A stretch of 64,000 bases of DNA from an uncultured Acidobacteriaceae bacterium (GTDB lineage: Bacteria; Acidobacteriota; Terriglobia; Terriglobales; Acidobacteriaceae), in contig CALFMO010000016.1 of assembly GCA_937879855.1 (NCBI GenBank), positions 1-64,000 on the forward strand, in the 5' to 3' direction. Shown here in pieces: positions 1 through 8,132 of the stretch. Under the pieces are notes generated by a model, which saw only the letters and a program-made list of their open reading frames with translations, did not search any database and was not told where the DNA came from. A program made the translations under genes and the position numbers. Each line of letters starts with the position of its first letter. The first letter of the stretch is position 1.

Positions 1-143
1 ACCCCAGAATTCCCTTGACTCCGACCGGCCTTCTCATGGAAGGCGATTGCACTCAAGTTCCCCGAGAAGGGAAGAGAGTTAAACAGGGTATGTCGCAAAT
101 TTACGAGCGCCCAGAACACCGCTCATCCAAGTGTTAGACGTCT
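1..143. other. Window edge, no gene seen
   Basis: Sequence before the first gene. I see no open reading frame with a ribosome-binding site, no tRNA-like fold and no strong hairpin. Confidence 0.5.
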
Positions 144-569
144 TCAGGCTTCAGGAGCTACAAGGGACGAGAATCCTCGCCTGCGCCGCGCCATGCCAGC
201 TTGCTCCGCGATTGCGGCTCGGCTGGCAATCGGTGGAAAAGTGATTCCCCAAAAGTTATTCGCCACGTCATCCTGTTCAACAAATTCGACTGCATAGACG
301 GAAGCTCGTTGGGAAGCCGTCAACTGCGAGACCACTCGGGCAGAAACCTGAGTTCCACGTGCGTTTCGCATCATCACAGTGGAACCAACTAACAACTCGC
401 GCGGTAGTTGGACCGCTGCTCCATGCCTGTTCAGGTTCGTCGCTTGAGCGGGCATGGTGAAAGGGCACTTTTGACGATCGTGACCTGACAATCCAACTGG
501 AGTATTGAGTGCAATCCGTCTGCTGCGGCGTTTTGCAATCTGGGCGCGAGTGGTCGCAGGGTTCGACAT
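144..569 (-). CDS. PilZ-domain protein
   Basis: Small cytoplasmic protein of about 141 residues with the two hallmarks of a PilZ c-di-GMP-binding domain: an arginine cluster (KRRSRR) near the N-terminus and, about 30 residues later, an NLNRHGAAV segment that stands for the D/NxSxxG motif. Seen: the usual Ser is replaced by Arg (NLNRHG), so c-di-GMP affinity may be altered. The open frame extends 35 codons further upstream, but the ATG at 569 (MSNPATT) is preceded by AAAGGACACC, and the upstream extension is Cys/His-rich and unlike a real N-terminus. Family knowledge: PilZ proteins couple c-di-GMP to motility, polysaccharide or gene regulation. No partner gene is adjacent. A permuted or decayed PilZ is possible. 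Confidence 0.7.
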   Translation of the reverse strand: MSNPATTRAQIAKRRSRRIALNTPVGLSGHDRQKCPFTMPAQATNLNRHGAAVQLPRELLVGSTVMMRNARGTQVSARVVSQLTASQRASVYAVEFVEQDDVANNFWGITFPPIASRAAIAEQAGMARRRRGFSSLVAPEA

Positions 570-812
570 TGGTCTTTCGAGGTGTCCTTTCGGGGTGTTC
601 TGGCCCTTACCGTGTTTGTGGTGATTTCGAGAGGGTAGAATGAAGCGGCAGTGGACACAATGTACATAAGTCATCGAAGATCAGGTTACCGACGGACGGC
701 CTGCCCGACCGCATAACCTGTTGACAAATTGTTGGGACTGATGTCGAGATCAAAAAAATGTTGATGCACATATCCCGCCTTTCGAGCGAAGCATTCAGGA
801 AAACCTCCCGTT

Positions 813-818
813 TATAAT
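813..818 (+). promoter_or_regulatory. Candidate -10 box of lysS
   Basis: A perfect TATAAT lies 25 bp upstream of the lysS start codon. No convincing -35 hexamer is seen at 16-18 bp. A TTGACA at 721-726 is too far away to pair with it. Confidence 0.35.
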
Positions 819-842
819 CTCCCTTCCATCGAAAGGACTCCT

Positions 843-2381
843 TTGGGACTCGACGACGAAATTTATAAGCTGCGGCGCGAAAAACTGAAGCAGATTGAAG
901 CGCTCGGCCAGCCCGCGTACCGCAACAAGTATGAATTCACCCATACGGTGGAGCAGATCCTGGCGAACTACACCGCGAAGACCGCCGAGGAGTTGGACAG
1001 AGACCGCGTCAACGTGCGCGTTGCCGGGCGCATCATGGCCATCCGCCTGATGGGCAAGGCGGGATTCGCTCACCTGCAGCAGGATGGCAAGAAGCTGCAG
1101 ATTTACGTCAAGAAAGATGCTGTCGGCGACAAGGGCTTCGAGCTCTACAAGCTGCTCGACCTGGGCGACCACATCGGCGTCAGCGGATATTTATTTCGCA
1201 CCCGCACCGGCGAACTGACGGTGCACGTGGAAGAGATCACCTTTCTCAGCAAAGACCTGCTGCCCCTGCCCGAGAAGTGGCACGGGCTCACCGACGTGGA
1301 ACTGCGCTACCGCCAGCGCTACGTCGATCTGGTGATGAATCCCGAGGTGCGCGAAGTTTTTCTGAAGCGTACCAAACTCGTGCAGTCGATGCGGCGCACG
1401 CTCGATGCGCACGGCTTCATCGAAGTCGAGACGCCGATGATGCAGCCCATCGCCGGCGGAGCCGTGGCGCGGCCATTCGTCACCCATCACAACACGCTCG
1501 ACATGGACCTTTATCTGCGCATCGCGCCGGAACTTTATTTGAAGCGCCTGGTGGTGGGCGGCCTCGATCGCGTCTATGAGATCAATCGCAACTTCCGCAA
1601 TGAAGGCCTGGGATGGCGCTGGAATCCCGAGTTCACGATGCTGGAGTTTTATCAGGCCTATACCGACTACCAGGGCGTGATGGATCTAACGCAGGAATTG
1701 ATCACCCAGGCAGCGAAAGATGTGACCGGCGGAACAAAAACGAAGTGGGGTGATGGCGAAATCGATTGGGGCAACTGGCAGCGTCTAACCATGCGCGAGG
1801 CCATCATTCATTATTGGCCGGAAAGGGCAGGCGCCAAGCCGGAGATGCCCGAGTTCGCCAGCGGAGAACGCGTGAGGAATCTGGTGCAGCGTTTCAACGC
1901 TGGGCATTCACACATGGCCTACGATCCAAATGAGCCCGTGGGCAGGACAATCGCCGCTCTGTTCGAAGCGGTCGCCGAAGAACATCTCACGCAGCCCACG
2001 ATCATCTACGAATTTCCCACGGCCGTCTCGCCGCTTTCCAAGCAGAAGCCCGACGAGCCCGAATGGACCGAGCGCTGGGAAATTTTTGTGGGCGGGATGG
2101 AAATTTCCAACGGTTTCAGCGAACTCAACGATCCCGAAGACCAGCGCCGCCGGTTCGAAGCCCAATTAGCGGAACGCGAGCGCGGCGACGAAGAAGCCCA
2201 CCAGATGGATGAAGACTACATCCGCGCGCTCTCCTACGGCATGCCCCCGGCCGGTGGCGTGGGCGTCGGTGTCGACCGGTTGTGCATGCTGTTAACCGAC
2301 TCGCACACCATTCGCGACGTCATCCTGTTCCCCCTCCTGCGCATCGTCGCAGACCAAGTAACCGTGCGTGATGGCGTGTGA
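843..2381 (+). CDS. lysS: Lysyl-tRNA synthetase, class II
   Basis: Charges tRNA-Lys with lysine in the cytoplasm. The 512-residue protein has the normal class II LysRS layout: an N-terminal OB-fold anticodon-binding domain (about residues 60-160), then the catalytic core with motif 2 (FRNEG, about 249) and motif 3 (GVGVDRL, about 475). The start is TTG at 843, chosen because AAAGGAC lies about 6 bp upstream and there is no ATG near the conserved N-terminus (LDDEIYKLRREK). Its length is that of the typical bacterial enzyme of about 500 residues. It stands alone, with a candidate -10 box upstream. Identification is firm. Confidence 0.97.
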   Translation: MGLDDEIYKLRREKLKQIEALGQPAYRNKYEFTHTVEQILANYTAKTAEELDRDRVNVRVAGRIMAIRLMGKAGFAHLQQDGKKLQIYVKKDAVGDKGFELYKLLDLGDHIGVSGYLFRTRTGELTVHVEEITFLSKDLLPLPEKWHGLTDVELRYRQRYVDLVMNPEVREVFLKRTKLVQSMRRTLDAHGFIEVETPMMQPIAGGAVARPFVTHHNTLDMDLYLRIAPELYLKRLVVGGLDRVYEINRNFRNEGLGWRWNPEFTMLEFYQAYTDYQGVMDLTQELITQAAKDVTGGTKTKWGDGEIDWGNWQRLTMREAIIHYWPERAGAKPEMPEFASGERVRNLVQRFNAGHSHMAYDPNEPVGRTIAALFEAVAEEHLTQPTIIYEFPTAVSPLSKQKPDEPEWTERWEIFVGGMEISNGFSELNDPEDQRRRFEAQLAERERGDEEAHQMDEDYIRALSYGMPPAGGVGVGVDRLCMLLTDSHTIRDVILFPLLRIVADQVTVRDGV

Positions 2382-2512
2382 ATCGACTTGTGAAAGTGCC
2401 AGCAAGTTTCGCACGTATCTTCGGGCGAGGTGGAATCAACCACTTCGCCCAATTCACTTACAGGTGAACTCCTCGTGATATCCTTCCGCCTTCTGCCTGC
2501 AAAGCGCCCATC

Positions 2513-3805
2513 GTGAAAGGCGACTTTGTTTTGCAGACGGACCCATCGGAGGCATGTGTGACATTCTCGCGCCGTGAGTTTGTGAAGACGTCCGTGTTGG
2601 GAGCAGTTGCCGCTGGAGTAGGAGCGCAGTCCCGAGGGCTTGCTGACAACAGCCAAGGCCACGCGTCTCAATCGGATTCGCCCAAACGGCCGATCATCGT
2701 CTGCGCAAACAACGGCTTCGCCTATGTGGAGGCGGCGTATGCCTTCCTCAAGGGCGGCGGCGACACGCTCGATGCCGGCGTTCGAGTGGTGAAAGGACCG
2801 GAGGACGATCCTAACGACGATTCGGTCGGCCTCGGCGGTTTGCCGAATGAGGAATGCGTTGTGGAACTAGACGCCTGCTGCATGCACGGGCCCACGCGTC
2901 GCGCGGGATCGGTTGGGGGCGTGCGCAATATCAAAAATGTCTCGATGGTCGCGAAAGCGGTGATGGAGCACACCGGGCACGTGATGCTGGTGGGCGAAGG
3001 CGCGGAACGATTTGCTGTGGCGATGGGCTTTCCACGTGAGAACCTGCTGACCGAGCATTCGCGCAAGATCTGGCTGTTGTGGAAGGAAACGAATTCCGAT
3101 CGCGACTGGTGGGGACCGGGGATGGCCGATCCGCACTGGCGCGCCCCCGTGTTGGAATCGGCGCCGCAGGCAGAGGTTTGGCGCGAGCGGATTCACCGAT
3201 TGCAGCAGCGTGCTGCCGATCTCGGAATTGAACCTAAGTTTCAATGGGCAGCAGTGCGGAAGGTGCTGTTTCCGCCGACGGGCACGATTCACTGCTCAGT
3301 GCTGAATGAGAAAGGCGAGATGTCGGGTATCACCACGACCAGCGGGCTGGCGTTCAAACTGCCCGGCCGTTGCGGCGATTCGCCAATCATCGGCGCAGGT
3401 TGCTACACCGACCAGGACGCAGGATCCGCGGGGGCGACCGGCTCAGGAGAAGAGAACATCAAGGTCGCGGGTGCTCACACGATTGTGGAGAACATGCGCC
3501 ATGGCATGTCGCCGCAGGAAGCGGGCATGGATGCGCTGAAACGCATCGTGCGCAACTACAACGGTGACATGAACAAGCTGCGCTTCATGGATATGACGTA
3601 TTACATCTTGCGCAAAGATGGCGCGTATGCCGGCGTGTGCCTGTGGGAAGGATATTCCGCGGGCCATCCGCACAAGTTCGCAGTGCATGATGGGACGCTG
3701 CGGTCGGAGGTTGCTACTCCGCTGCTCAAGGGGTACTCGCAGGAATGGCCGCCGATGCCCGTTGTTCCGGAGGAGTTGAAGAAGGATTCGGTGTATTACA
3801 AATAG
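2513..3805 (+). CDS. Tat-exported N4-glycosylasparaginase-type Ntn-hydrolase
   Basis: Family-2 asparaginase/glycosylasparaginase: an N-terminal-nucleophile hydrolase that cleaves itself and then hydrolyses the amide of N-glycosyl-asparagine or asparagine-like substrates. Seen: a twin-arginine leader (SRREFVKTSV then an Ala-rich stretch, residues 21-45), the DDSVGLGGLPNE and GSVGGV blocks typical of the family, and the autocleavage site PPTGTIHCSV. Thr258 is the predicted nucleophile, followed by the GDSPIIGAGCYTD substrate-binding loop. The start is GTG at 2513. The Tat leader places the enzyme in the periplasm, which suits scavenging of glycoprotein fragments. Exact substrate (GlcNAc-Asn versus isoaspartyl peptide) is not proven. 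Downstream it runs into a palindromic repeat. Confidence 0.9.
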   Translation: MKGDFVLQTDPSEACVTFSRREFVKTSVLGAVAAGVGAQSRGLADNSQGHASQSDSPKRPIIVCANNGFAYVEAAYAFLKGGGDTLDAGVRVVKGPEDDPNDDSVGLGGLPNEECVVELDACCMHGPTRRAGSVGGVRNIKNVSMVAKAVMEHTGHVMLVGEGAERFAVAMGFPRENLLTEHSRKIWLLWKETNSDRDWWGPGMADPHWRAPVLESAPQAEVWRERIHRLQQRAADLGIEPKFQWAAVRKVLFPPTGTIHCSVLNEKGEMSGITTTSGLAFKLPGRCGDSPIIGAGCYTDQDAGSAGATGSGEENIKVAGAHTIVENMRHGMSPQEAGMDALKRIVRNYNGDMNKLRFMDMTYYILRKDGAYAGVCLWEGYSAGHPHKFAVHDGTLRSEVATPLLKGYSQEWPPMPVVPEELKKDSVYYK

Positions 3806-3810
3806 TGAAA

Positions 3811-3881
3811 GTAGCGCCGCCGTCCCCGGCGGCTGTCCGGCGGGCTCCCCGGCCACCGCGAGGGCAGGATGCCGGCGCTAC
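3811..3881. repeat. Palindromic intergenic repeat (GTAGCGCCG arms)
   Basis: A 71-bp GC-rich element bounded by GTAGCGCCG (3811-3819) and its exact inverse CGGCGCTAC (3873-3881), with further G/C inverted segments inside. It fills the space between two convergent genes, and its right arm overlaps the glpX stop codon. The form resembles the GTAGCGCCGGC-type intergenic repeats I associate with acidobacterial genomes; that comparison is from memory. Confidence 0.7.
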
Positions 3882-4909
3882 GAGAATCGGACCTTCAAAT
3901 CCGGCCCCTTCTCCAGGTGAATGCTCTCCACGAAACGCACCTTCCCCGTGCGTAACGTCAGGACCACGGAGGAGGTACGTGTGCCTTCGCCGAAGAAGCG
4001 GACCCCCTTCATCAGTGCACCTTCGGTGACGCCGGTTGCGGCGAAGATAAGCTGTTTGCCGGGAGCGAGGTCTTCGGCCTTGTAAACGCGGTTCTTGTCT
4101 TTGATGCCCATGCGTTCCAGGCGCTCTTCCTGATCGGGCTTCACGACCAGGCGGCCGAGCATGTATCCGTTGAGGCAGCGGATGGCGGCGGCAGTGATCA
4201 CGCCTTCAGGTGCGCCGCCTGATCCCATGACCGCGTGCACGCCGGTGCCGATGACCGCCGCGGCGATTCCCGCGGAGAGGTCGCCGTCGCCGATCAGGCG
4301 AATGCGCGCGCCCGCAGCGCGAATGTCTGCAATCAGTTGCTCGTGGCGTGGGCGGTCGAGCACGATCACGACCAGGTCTTCCACATCGCGTTCCAGTCGC
4401 TTGGCGATGTTCTTCAGATTGTCAGCGACGGGCGCATCCAGTTCGACTGCATCCTTGCAGGAGGGGCCGACAACGATTTTTTCCATGTAGCAGTCCGGCG
4501 CATGGAGCAGACCGCCGCGCTCGGAGGCGGCAAGCACGGTAATGGCTCCGGGCGCGCCCGTGGCGCAGAGATTCGTGCCTTCGAGGGGATCGACGGCGAT
4601 GTCGACTTCAGGGACCTCGGTGCCGTCGGGAAACTCGGCGCCGACTTTTTCGCCGATGTAGAGCATGGGCGCCTCGTCACGTTCGCCCTCGCCGATGACA
4701 ATAGTGCCGCGCATGGGAATGCTGTCCATGGTTCGACGCATGGCCTCGGTGGCGACCTGATCGCTGAGTTTGCGTTCGCCTTGTCCCATGGTGCGAGCCG
4801 AAGCGATGGCGGCAACTTCCACAACGCGCAGAAATCGCGACGCCAGGTCACTCTCAATGTTTTCTCCGTAGATGCGGGCCTTGCCTTCTGGACGAGTCTG
4901 CGTAGCCAT
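3878..4909 (-). CDS. glpX: Fructose-1,6-bisphosphatase class II
   Basis: Gluconeogenic enzyme, fructose-1,6-bisphosphate to fructose-6-phosphate, possibly also sedoheptulose-1,7-bisphosphate. The 343-residue protein carries the GlpX signatures: GEGERDEAPMLYIGEKVG, the metal-binding DPLEGTN motif, and the GSGGAPEG and GRLVVKPDQEE blocks. The frame opens 67 codons further upstream, but the ATG at 4909 (MATQTRPEG) has GAGGGGA at the right distance and matches the family N-terminus. The gene ends inside a palindromic repeat whose GTAG supplies the TAG stop. Convergent with the exported hydrolase gene. Firm identification. Confidence 0.95.
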   Translation of the reverse strand: MATQTRPEGKARIYGENIESDLASRFLRVVEVAAIASARTMGQGERKLSDQVATEAMRRTMDSIPMRGTIVIGEGERDEAPMLYIGEKVGAEFPDGTEVPEVDIAVDPLEGTNLCATGAPGAITVLAASERGGLLHAPDCYMEKIVVGPSCKDAVELDAPVADNLKNIAKRLERDVEDLVVIVLDRPRHEQLIADIRAAGARIRLIGDGDLSAGIAAAVIGTGVHAVMGSGGAPEGVITAAAIRCLNGYMLGRLVVKPDQEERLERMGIKDKNRVYKAEDLAPGKQLIFAATGVTEGALMKGVRFFGEGTRTSSVVLTLRTGKVRFVESIHLEKGPDLKVRFS

Positions 4910-5124
4910 GGGATCCCCTCGTGCGCTTATGATGCGGCGGTAGCGTGCCGGGTTGAGACTATAGCGCAAGCGATGCGACATTGGAAACATGCCATGAGCA
5001 GTATCGATTTTGTTCGTCGAGTTAGAAGGCTCGGGTTGATTTGTCGTGGTATTCTCTCTATCCCCGAGTGGTAAGCGAGACGTATTTGCAACTTCATTCA
5101 AGAGCGTCATTCGGAGCTTAGACC

Positions 5125-6327
5125 ATGCCTGAACGTGCGCTGACTTTCCTGTGCATCACGACTTACGAGAAGGGCCAGGAATTCATGCGCGAGTGCAAGC
5201 GCCAGGGCTGCCGCGTGCTCTTGTTGACGGCTGAAAAATTGCGTGATGCCGACTGGCCGCGCGAAAGTCTGGACGATACTTTTTACCTTCCCGCGGAGAT
5301 TGCCCTCGCCGACATCGTGCAGGCGGTGACGCATCTCGCGCGGTCACACAAACTGGATCGGATCGTTGCGCTCGACGAATACGACATGGAGACCGCGGCC
5401 ACCCTGCGCGAACATCTGCGTATTCCGGGGATGGGACTGACGACCATGCGCTACTTCCGCGACAAGCTTGCAATGCGCATGCGAGCGCTTGATCGCAATA
5501 TGCGCGTGCCTGATTTTGTTCCGGTGGTCAATCATCAAGACATTCGCTATTACCTGGAACATGTGCCGGGGCCGTGGGTGCTAAAGCCGCGGCAGGAAGC
5601 ATCGGCAATCGGCATCAAGAAGATCCATGCGGCGGAGGAATTGTGGCCTTTGCTCGAACAACTGGGCGACAAGCAATCCTCGTTTCTACTGGAAAAGTTT
5701 CTGCCCGGCGACGTCTATCACGTGGACTCGGTGGTGTCGGAGGCGGAAGTTTTTTTCGCCAATGTCAGCAAGTACGGCAAGCCTCCCATGAACGTAGCTC
5801 AGGGCGGCGGAATCTTTACGACCTTTACCGTACCTCGAGGAAGCGAAGATGACTCCGGGCTGCGGGCAATCAACCACGACTTGCTTGCCGCGCTGGGACT
5901 GCTGCGCGGAGTGGCGCATGCGGAGTTCATTCGGGCGCACTCTGATGGAAACTTTTACTTTCTGGAATGCGCGGCGCGGGTGGGCGGAGCGTACATCAAC
6001 GAGATGGTCGAAGCCGCAACGGGAATCAATCTGTGGCGGGAGTGGGCGCGCATCGAAATCTCCGGCGGGGACGGCAGCTACAAATTGCCAGTGGTGCGGG
6101 AAGAATATGCCGGCGTGATTCTTTCACTCGCGCGGCAGGAAGATCCGGACACGTCGGCGTACAACGATCCGGAGGTGCACCTGCGGATTACGCGGCATCA
6201 TCACGCGGGGCTGGTGCTGCGATCGGCTGATCCGCAGCGCATTCCAACGTTGCTCGATGATTACGCACGGCGCTTCGCAGAAGACTTTCTGGCAGTGGAA
6301 CCGCCGCGAGACAAACCGACAGCCTAG
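5125..6327 (+). CDS. ATP-grasp domain enzyme, substrate unknown
   Basis: A 400-residue protein with a preATP-grasp region (MPERALTFLCITTYEKGQEF), an ATP-grasp fold (PWVLKPRQEASAIGIKKI for the adenine/phosphate-binding strand and loop, about 150-170; LEKFLPGDVYHVD; HAEFIRAHSDGNFYFLECAARVGGA with the metal-binding E and E-x-N-like positions) and a short C-terminal tail. It resembles stand-alone carbamoyl-phosphate-synthase-L-like and carboxylate-amine ligases. The reaction would be ATP-dependent ligation of a carboxylate to an amine or thiol. Start ATG at 5125 with GGAGCTT upstream. It is divergent from glpX and has no pathway partner, so the substrate cannot be named. Confidence 0.8.
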   Translation: MPERALTFLCITTYEKGQEFMRECKRQGCRVLLLTAEKLRDADWPRESLDDTFYLPAEIALADIVQAVTHLARSHKLDRIVALDEYDMETAATLREHLRIPGMGLTTMRYFRDKLAMRMRALDRNMRVPDFVPVVNHQDIRYYLEHVPGPWVLKPRQEASAIGIKKIHAAEELWPLLEQLGDKQSSFLLEKFLPGDVYHVDSVVSEAEVFFANVSKYGKPPMNVAQGGGIFTTFTVPRGSEDDSGLRAINHDLLAALGLLRGVAHAEFIRAHSDGNFYFLECAARVGGAYINEMVEAATGINLWREWARIEISGGDGSYKLPVVREEYAGVILSLARQEDPDTSAYNDPEVHLRITRHHHAGLVLRSADPQRIPTLLDDYARRFAEDFLAVEPPRDKPTA

Positions 6328-6333
6328 CCGCAA

Positions 6334-6453
6334 AAAGCCTTTGACCGCAGAGTGCGCTGAGAAATGCCGCAGAGGACGCGAAGAAAAGCTGCAAAATGTT
6401 TTTCTCTGCGTTCTCTGCGGCTTCTCTCTGTGATCTTTGCGGTCAAAGGCTTT
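6334..6453. repeat. 120-bp palindromic repeat (CGCAGAG type)
   Basis: Outer arms AAAGCCTTTGACCGCA (6334-6349) and its exact inverse (6438-6453) enclose an imperfect inner stem: GCCGCAGAGGACGC-GAAGAAAA against TTTTCTCTGCGTTCTCTGCGGC. The whole element can fold into one long hairpin. The CGCAGAGAACGCAGAG core is of a kind I know as a dispersed repeat in several soil-bacterial phyla. No coding capacity. Confidence 0.75.
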
Positions 6454-6550
6454 GTCGGAGTCTTTCGAGTCCACTTTTAGTTCCGATACGAGGTAAGCCT
6501 CCTTGATCTTTCCCGACACAGTGAAGACTTCCTTCTGCTAACATCTGCGA

Positions 6551-7000
6551 ATGAGCACAACGACCAGTCAACCTCCTACGCCTGCGGAGCGCCCTGCGCC
6601 TGAGCGACCGGAGCGCAAAGAGCCAACTTATCTTTTCACCGAGAAATATGTGGCCGACAAGAGCGAGACGGCGCGCCGATTCATCGAAACCCGGGCGCGG
6701 CTGAACACGAATGTCGATAAGGCCAACAATTTTCTGGTGAAGCGTTTTTACAACATCGACCACAACACCTACCTCGAAGGAGCGCTCCCGGCCAAGACGA
6801 AAGAGTTGATGGGACTGGTGGCCTCGGCGTGCCTGCGGTGCGACGATTGCATTTTCTATCACGCGATCCAGGCTTACCGACTGGGCGTGACCCGCGCCGA
6901 ACAGGAAGAGTCGCTGAATGTGGCGTTGGTCGTAGGAGGAAGCATCGTGGTCCCGCACCTGCGCCGGGCATATGAGTTGCTGGACGAGATATACGGGTGA
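6551..7000 (+). CDS. Carboxymuconolactone decarboxylase/AhpD-like protein
   Basis: A 149-residue protein with a Pro-rich N-terminal tail (residues 1-25) followed by a CMD/AhpD all-helical domain. The signature is SACLRCDDCIFYHA, which holds the CxxC-xxxH redox motif of alkylhydroperoxidase D-like proteins (CDDCIFYH, about 96-103), then a helix typical of the family (LGVTRAEQEESLNVALVVGGS). Known for the family: thiol-dependent peroxidase or adaptor activity, or decarboxylase activity when the cysteines are absent. Since both cysteines are present, a redox role is likelier. No strong ribosome-binding site is seen before the ATG. Stands between a repeat element and a convergent small membrane gene. 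Confidence 0.8.
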   Translation: MSTTTSQPPTPAERPAPERPERKEPTYLFTEKYVADKSETARRFIETRARLNTNVDKANNFLVKRFYNIDHNTYLEGALPAKTKELMGLVASACLRCDDCIFYHAIQAYRLGVTRAEQEESLNVALVVGGSIVVPHLRRAYELLDEIYG

Positions 7001-7004
7001 GGCG

Positions 7005-7217
7005 TTAGTTCTGCCGCGGAAGAATTGAAGTCAGCAAAGTCACCGAGATCAGCGCAAGTCCACCCGCAAGTTCGAGACGTTGAGGCCCTCGCAAAATTGC
7101 CCAAAGCGCGTCTGGAGGCCAAAAGATGCTAGCCTCGCGCAGCGCGTCCAGGCAGGCAAGAACGCCTGAGAGAAAGCCCACTGCAGTCGCAACCCGTCGT
7201 TTTTTTTCTGGAGTCAT
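7005..7217 (-). CDS. Small two-helix membrane protein, unknown
   Basis: A 70-residue reading frame with two predicted hydrophobic segments (about 10-27 and 48-64) separated by a hydrophilic loop. Basic N-terminus MTPEKKRRV. It is convergent with the AhpD-like gene (4-bp gap). No ribosome-binding site stands out and no family is recognised. It could be a chance frame, but the composition (Lys/Arg start, two apolar stretches) looks protein-like. Confidence 0.4.
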   Translation of the reverse strand: MTPEKKRRVATAVGFLSGVLACLDALREASIFWPPDALWAILRGPQRLELAGGLALISVTLLTSILPRQN

Positions 7218-7320
7218 CGTCGGCTATAAGATGGAAACACATTCCGGCGCGATGTTCGGCGATGCCTTGGCGAAGAATACCAACATCCTCGGGCGTTTTG
7301 ACGGAATGGATCCCTCATCC

Positions 7321-7722
7321 CTAAAAGAATATTTCCGGGGACACCTTAAAGCGCCGGCTCAACTTGCGGATGTGCTCGGCATTTAGTCTGCGTTTTCCGC
7401 TCAGTACCTCCGACGCGATGCTGGGTGTCCCGAAAACGTCCAGAAGATCTTTCTGTTTCAGATTGTTCGCCAGCATCAGTTCGTTCAGAACATCTATGGG
7501 GCTGGAAGGCTGGAGCGCGTAGTGGCGCTCTTCGAAATCTTCAATGAGCAGCGTAAGCAGTTCCGCCATGCGCCGCTCGGCGGCACTCATGCGGCCGCCC
7601 TTGCGGTCCAGTTCTTCGAGCATGGCGATGTGACGCTCGTTCTCCGCCTCGCTTCGAATGACAGAGGGCAAAGTACTACTTAACAGGGAAGCGTATTCAG
7701 ATCGGACTGCTGTCGCGCTCAT
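7321..7722 (-). CDS. higA: HigA-type antitoxin with helix-turn-helix
   Basis: A 133-residue protein. Its C-terminal half is an XRE/HigA helix-turn-helix (IDVLNELMLANNLKQKDL then VFGTPSIASEVLSGKR, about 75-115, ending KVSPEIFF). The N-terminal half is helical and presumably wraps the toxin. It neutralises the HigB toxin and represses the operon. It is the second gene of the pair: its ATG overlaps the higB stop by 4 bp (ATGA), so translation is coupled. The toxin-first order is the usual HigBA order. An operator with TTCGCA half-sites lies on the shared promoter upstream of higB. Confidence 0.88.
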   Translation of the reverse strand: MSATAVRSEYASLLSSTLPSVIRSEAENERHIAMLEELDRKGGRMSAAERRMAELLTLLIEDFEERHYALQPSSPIDVLNELMLANNLKQKDLLDVFGTPSIASEVLSGKRRLNAEHIRKLSRRFKVSPEIFF

Positions 7723-8006
7723 TGTTTCCAGCCTCCTCGGTCATATTCGGCATGGGTCAAAACATGGCGAATATAGACGCGACCAAACAAGCAGTTGATC
7801 TCCGCGATGAGTCGGTATTGGTTTCCTTTGATATTGAAAACTGTCCACTTCCCAACGACATCAGCGTTCGAAAAAGTCTTTCGAACGTCGACAAGACTCT
7901 TCCATGTTGCTTTCTTCGTGATACGAAACCAGACATCGAGACGTCCTTCGAGATCAGCATGTCGAGAAGAGGCCTCTTTAAGCTTCTTGCGGCTGATTAC
8001 GTGCAT
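7719..8006 (-). CDS. higB: HigB-family mRNA interferase toxin
   Basis: A 95-residue RelE-superfamily toxin of the HigB branch. Recognisable blocks are MHVISRKKLKEA, WFRITKKATWKSLVDVR, then NIKGNQYRLIAEI and FIRHVLTHAEYD-like YIRHVLTHAEYDRGGWKQ, with the conserved C-terminal His-x2-Tyr region. Known role: ribosome-dependent mRNA cleavage, inhibited by HigA. It starts at the ATG at 8006 with only a weak AAGG before it. First gene of the higBA operon. Confidence 0.88.
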   Translation of the reverse strand: MHVISRKKLKEASSRHADLEGRLDVWFRITKKATWKSLVDVRKTFSNADVVGKWTVFNIKGNQYRLIAEINCLFGRVYIRHVLTHAEYDRGGWKQ

Positions 8007-8060
8007 GCCTTCAGATCAAACTTGTTTTGTTTTCGGTGCACCCTGTCTAAGTTCCCATTA

Positions 8061-8097
8061 TGCGAATATTGTACTTCGCAAAATGCGAAGTGGTCAA
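8061..8097 (-). promoter_or_regulatory. higBA promoter with operator in the spacer
   Basis: On the minus strand, -35 TTGACC (8092-8097) and -10 TACAAT (8068-8073) are 18 bp apart. The spacer is filled by a perfect inverted repeat, ACTTCGCA-aaa-TGCGAAGT (8073-8091 on the plus strand), and a third half-site TGCGAA lies at 8061-8066 just downstream of the -10. The layout predicts that HigA, alone or with HigB, blocks RNA polymerase. Located about 60 bp before higB. Confidence 0.75.
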
Positions 8098-8132
8098 GCG
8101 GGATGATTATTTCCCTGGAAGAGACAAACGCC

